This document shows positions 61,784-64,000 of a stretch of DNA of 64,000 bases, one piece after another. The stretch comes from JAWXCE01 sp033764775 (lineage in GTDB: Bacteria > Pseudomonadota > Alphaproteobacteria > Rhizobiales > Rhodomicrobiaceae). The notes below the pieces were generated by a model. That model ran no database searches, was not told where the DNA came from, and saw nothing but the letters and a program-made list of their open reading frames with translations. Position 1 is the first letter of the stretch. Each line of letters opens with the position of its first letter. The DNA lies in assembly GCA_033764775.1 (NCBI GenBank), contig JANRIQ010000004.1:1-64000 (forward strand), written 5' to 3'. Position numbers and translations under genes: made by a program.

Positions 61784-61799
61784 CGCGGGACGCGCAGAC

Positions 61800-63230
61800 C
61801 TATTTCGCTTTCAGCGTGTTGGCGTAGGCGACGAGCTGATCGAGGACCGTGCTCCAGCCGTCGTAAAAGCCCATCTCCTCATGCTTTTTACGCGTCGCCT
61901 CCGTGGCGTGAAGCGCCCGCGCGGTGTAGCGCGTGCGGCCGCCGCCCACATCTTCAAGCGTGAGAATGCAGGAGAAGAACGGCTCCTTCGCGGGGCGGTA
62001 GCCCGGCAGCAGCGCGTCGGTGAACACCAGCCGTTCCGGCTTTACGACCTCGAGATAGATGCCGGAGTTGTCGAACTCCTCGCCGTCCGGGCCGCGCATC
62101 ACCGTGCGGAAAACGCCGCCGGGGCGCACATCCAGCTCCGCGAACGGCGTCGTCCACGGCTTCGGTGTGAAAAACTTCGTCAAATGCTCCGCTTCCGTCC
62201 AGCAGCGCCAGATAAGCTCGCGCGGGGCGTCCACGACGCGGCTGAGAACAAGATCGAGAGGCGACGTGTCTTGTGCGTTCATCGGCCGGTATCCTTGCTT
62301 TAAAACATGTGTTTCGAGCCGTTCGAGCGTGTCGCGGCCGCCTTCGATGGCGCCGTATTTCTCAGCGATGTCGTTGCGCATCTCGGTCGTTGGGAATGTA
62401 AGCCTTATGCTCACCTCCGTCTTGCGGCCGTTGGGCGTGAAAGTGATGAGTGAGCGGAACTGAAAGTCCGCCGTCTCATCTTCGCCGCCCTGGTCGTAGG
62501 CGATGCGCTCGGGGCGGACGACATCGGTGTAGCGGATGACGTTCTTATAGTCGCGGCCGTCCGGCCCGTGCATGGTGAAGCGCCAGACGCCGCCCGGCCG
62601 CACATCCATCTCCCTAGTGGTGGTCGTGAAGCCGACCGGCCCCCACCAGGCGCTGATGTGCATCGCGTCGGTGAACGCGTCGAACACGGCTTCCGGCGCC
62701 GCGCCAATGAGCCGCGAGACCACGATCTCGTTCGGCGCCTCGCTCGGCTGGTGCTTGAGCATGACGTCGAGCCGGTCGTAGCTGTCGCCCGCGCCGTCCT
62801 CCATGCCGCTCTTCAGAACGGCGTCGCGCGTTTCTTTGGACTCATACTCGCACGTGCATGCGAAGCGCGTCTTGCCGGCTTCTTGGGTGAGCACTGTGGT
62901 GACGAGCGACTCGCCGCCCATCTCAGCGCCGTCAAAAACCTCCGTGTGCACGAGGCGGTCCGGCCCTGCGATCTCTCGGAAGACGCCGCCCATGCCGAAC
63001 TCAGAGCCGTCCGGCCCGCGCCAGACATAACGGAACTTGCCGCCGACTTTCAGGTCGATCTCGCACACGGGCATGGAATAGCCATCGGGCCCCAGCAGCC
63101 AGCGCTTCACCATCTCGGGCTTCGTCAGCGCGTCGAACACCAGCGCGGGCGGTGCGTTGAACAGTCGCGTCATCAGGATGGTCCGGTCGCTCGGCAGGCT
63201 GACCTCAAGCGCCTTCGTCATTGCCGGCAT
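61800..63230 (-). CDS. Triple AHSA1-domain (SRPBCC) protein
   Basis: This 476-residue protein carries three successive AHSA1/SRPBCC domains: about 10-155 (LFNAPPALVFDALTKPEMVKRWLLG), 165-310 (LIGAAPEAVFDAFTDAMHISAWWGP) and 325-476 (RVVDAPRELIWRCWTEAEHLTKFFT). Each ends with a GGVWRF- or GGVFRT-like turn. Usually these domains occur singly and bind hydrophobic ligands. The ATG at 63230 has GGAGAAA at 7 bp and lies inside the ArsR gene by 26 nt, so both are one operon; ArsR probably controls it. Confidence 0.9.
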   Translation of the reverse strand: MPAMTKALEVSLPSDRTILMTRLFNAPPALVFDALTKPEMVKRWLLGPDGYSMPVCEIDLKVGGKFRYVWRGPDGSEFGMGGVFREIAGPDRLVHTEVFDGAEMGGESLVTTVLTQEAGKTRFACTCEYESKETRDAVLKSGMEDGAGDSYDRLDVMLKHQPSEAPNEIVVSRLIGAAPEAVFDAFTDAMHISAWWGPVGFTTTTREMDVRPGGVWRFTMHGPDGRDYKNVIRYTDVVRPERIAYDQGGEDETADFQFRSLITFTPNGRKTEVSIRLTFPTTEMRNDIAEKYGAIEGGRDTLERLETHVLKQGYRPMNAQDTSPLDLVLSRVVDAPRELIWRCWTEAEHLTKFFTPKPWTTPFAELDVRPGGVFRTVMRGPDGEEFDNSGIYLEVVKPERLVFTDALLPGYRPAKEPFFSCILTLEDVGGGRTRYTARALHATEATRKKHEEMGFYDGWSTVLDQLVAYANTLKAK

Positions 63231-63561
63231 TGTCTTTCTCCTTGTTCTGCAACTCCATCAGATAGGCGTCGAGCCGGTCGAAGCGTTCCTCCCAGAAGCG
63301 CCGGTACTGGCTGACCCAGTCCGACACGTCCTTCAGCGGCTGCGGCTCCAGTCTGCGCGGGCGCCACTGCGCCTCGCGGCCCTTTGCGATCAATCCGGCC
63401 TTCTCAAGCACTTTTAGATGCTTGGACACGGCAGGCAGGCTCATGTCGAACGGTTCGGCCAGTTCGGAGACTGACGCCTCGCCGATCGCCAACCGGGCGA
63501 GGATGGCGCGGCGCGTCGGGTCGGCGAGGGCGGAGAGCGTCTGGCTCAGTTTGTCCGTCAT
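63205..63561 (-). CDS. ArsR-family transcriptional regulator
   Basis: This 118-residue protein has a winged helix-turn-helix (LADPTRRAILARLAIGEASVSELAEPFDMSLPAVSKHLKVLEKAGLI) and a C-terminal helix. No obvious metal-binding cysteine set is present, so it may sense an organic ligand rather than a metal. Its 3' end overlaps the triple AHSA1 gene by 26 nt; such ArsR-AHSA1 pairs are frequent. A strong palindrome at 63574-63593 precedes its start. Confidence 0.92.
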   Translation of the reverse strand: MTDKLSQTLSALADPTRRAILARLAIGEASVSELAEPFDMSLPAVSKHLKVLEKAGLIAKGREAQWRPRRLEPQPLKDVSDWVSQYRRFWEERFDRLDAYLMELQNKEKDNAGNDEGA

Positions 63562-63573
63562 ATAACCGATCTA

Positions 63574-63593
63574 TTAACTAACTAACTAGTTAA
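63574..63593. promoter_or_regulatory. Palindromic operator upstream of arsR gene
   Basis: TTAACTA-ACTAAC-TAGTTAA is a perfect inverted repeat (7-6-7), 13 bp before the ATG at 63561, in an otherwise GC-rich context. It is the likely binding site of the ArsR protein itself. TAAC direct repeats overlap it. Confidence 0.55.
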
Positions 63594-63659
63594 ATAAGCG
63601 GCCGCGCAAACGCCGTCAAAGCTTTTTTTTAAGGCAGCGCTTTTCAAGGGGTGGGAGGC

Positions 63660-64000
63660 CTAGGCGCGGCTGAGGCGAATATCGATCTCGCGCGTCACGA
63701 AACGCCATTCGGGCGAGGCGCGCAAGCCGACGAGCAGCGCATCGAACTCCGCCTCATGCTCGGGCGCGAATTCAAACCAGGTGAGAAAATCGAACGGCTG
63801 GCCGAGATCGCGGCAGTGGTAGAGCTGGCGTGCGACCGCGGGCAGATATTTCAGGCTGCCGGCGATATGGCGCGACTCGGCCTCGAAAATGCGCCGCCGT
63901 TCGTCCTGCGTCATCTCCCACCATGCGCGCAATTTGGCGATGGGGATGAGCGCGGCGCGCGTCGCTTCCGGTCGCCCGAGCCCTGCTTGCCGGGCGACGA
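63660..64000 (-). CDS. Chlorite-dismutase-like haem protein, N-terminus cut by window edge
   Basis: The minus strand is open from the window edge to a TAG at 63660, about 113 codons. The C-terminal pattern LRAWWEMTQDERRRIFEAES, SRHIAGSLKYLPAVARQLYHCRDLGQ and FDFLTWFEFAPEHEAEFDALL fits the chlorite dismutase family, where the His in SRHIA-type regions or nearby holds the haem. Non-respiring bacteria use relatives such as HemQ or unknown peroxidases. The N-terminal half is outside the window. Confidence 0.75.
   Translation of the reverse strand, partial: VARQAGLGRPEATRAALIPIAKLRAWWEMTQDERRRIFEAESRHIAGSLKYLPAVARQLYHCRDLGQPFDFLTWFEFAPEHEAEFDALLVGLRASPEWRFVTREIDIRLSRA

Noticed and set aside
1..64000. 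Insertion sequences, CRISPR arrays and prophage genes
   Set aside because: No transposase, integrase, spaced direct-repeat array or phage structural gene was seen on either strand.

Overview
This is a high-GC, gene-dense stretch of an alphaproteobacterial chromosome, most likely from the order Hyphomicrobiales (Rhizobiales). The main evidence is a tail-to-tail chpT/ctrA pair with a FliJ-like gene beside it, an EipA-type DUF1134 protein, the gph / rpiA-DUF2059-gor arrangement, ispE next to a large TPR protein, and an imelysin/di-haem iron cluster. I cannot name the genus. There is no insertion sequence, CRISPR array, rRNA operon or prophage; two tRNA genes (Tyr, Thr) are present.

Layout. 1-4.5 kb: a TAXI-type TRAP solute receptor (cut by the window edge), a PPP-family phosphatase, a membrane-anchored coiled-coil protein and an EipA/DUF1134 envelope protein. 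4.6-8.1 kb: cysQ, the cell-cycle pair chpT and ctrA, a long ctrA upstream region with a CtrA-box-like site and GANTC methylation sites, a FliJ-like gene and tRNA-Tyr. 8.2-13.6 kb: rlmB, small secreted proteins, an outer-membrane barrel, tRNA-Thr, a 2Fe-2S ferredoxin with a ferredoxin reductase, and ispE. 13.7-24.6 kb: a TPR protein, an FbpB-like iron permease, an SDR, the gor-DUF2059-rpiA operon, gph, an unknown anchored protein and an RgpF-like protein. 24.6-32.5 kb: small membrane proteins, a TIM-barrel isomerase, an MFS transporter, aspartate aminotransferase, two unknown proteins and a non-coding stretch with strong hairpins.

32.4-36.1 kb holds a lipid-glycosylation set (GT39-like transferase, GT2 synthase, LAB_N protein, PAP2 protein). 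36.2-39.8 kb holds NDH-2 and two P-loop GTPase-like proteins. 40.1-49.2 kb is iron-related: a ferric-iron binding protein with an Irr/ICE-like palindrome upstream, a cysteine-rich unknown, a LysR regulator, and an imelysin - barrel - di-haem DUF1111 - imelysin - DUF1513 operon ending in a terminator. The barrel gene has a single-base frameshift in an A run.

49.6-54.5 kb is the most unusual part. The carbon-phosphorus lyase core genes phnG, phnH, phnI and phnJ overlap by 1-4 nt, but phnK, phnL and phnM do not follow. Instead there is a lower-GC two-gene module: a membrane-anchored ParA/MinD-like ATPase overlapping an unknown helical protein. phnI itself carries an in-frame palindromic repeat insertion. 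54.5-64 kb returns to ordinary genes: rhomboid protease, DedA-like protein, a DnaQ-CBS-DUF294 fusion, an AEC transporter, a GST, a low-GC orphan, rlmJ, an ArsR regulator with a triple AHSA1-domain protein, and the end of a chlorite-dismutase-like gene cut by the window edge.
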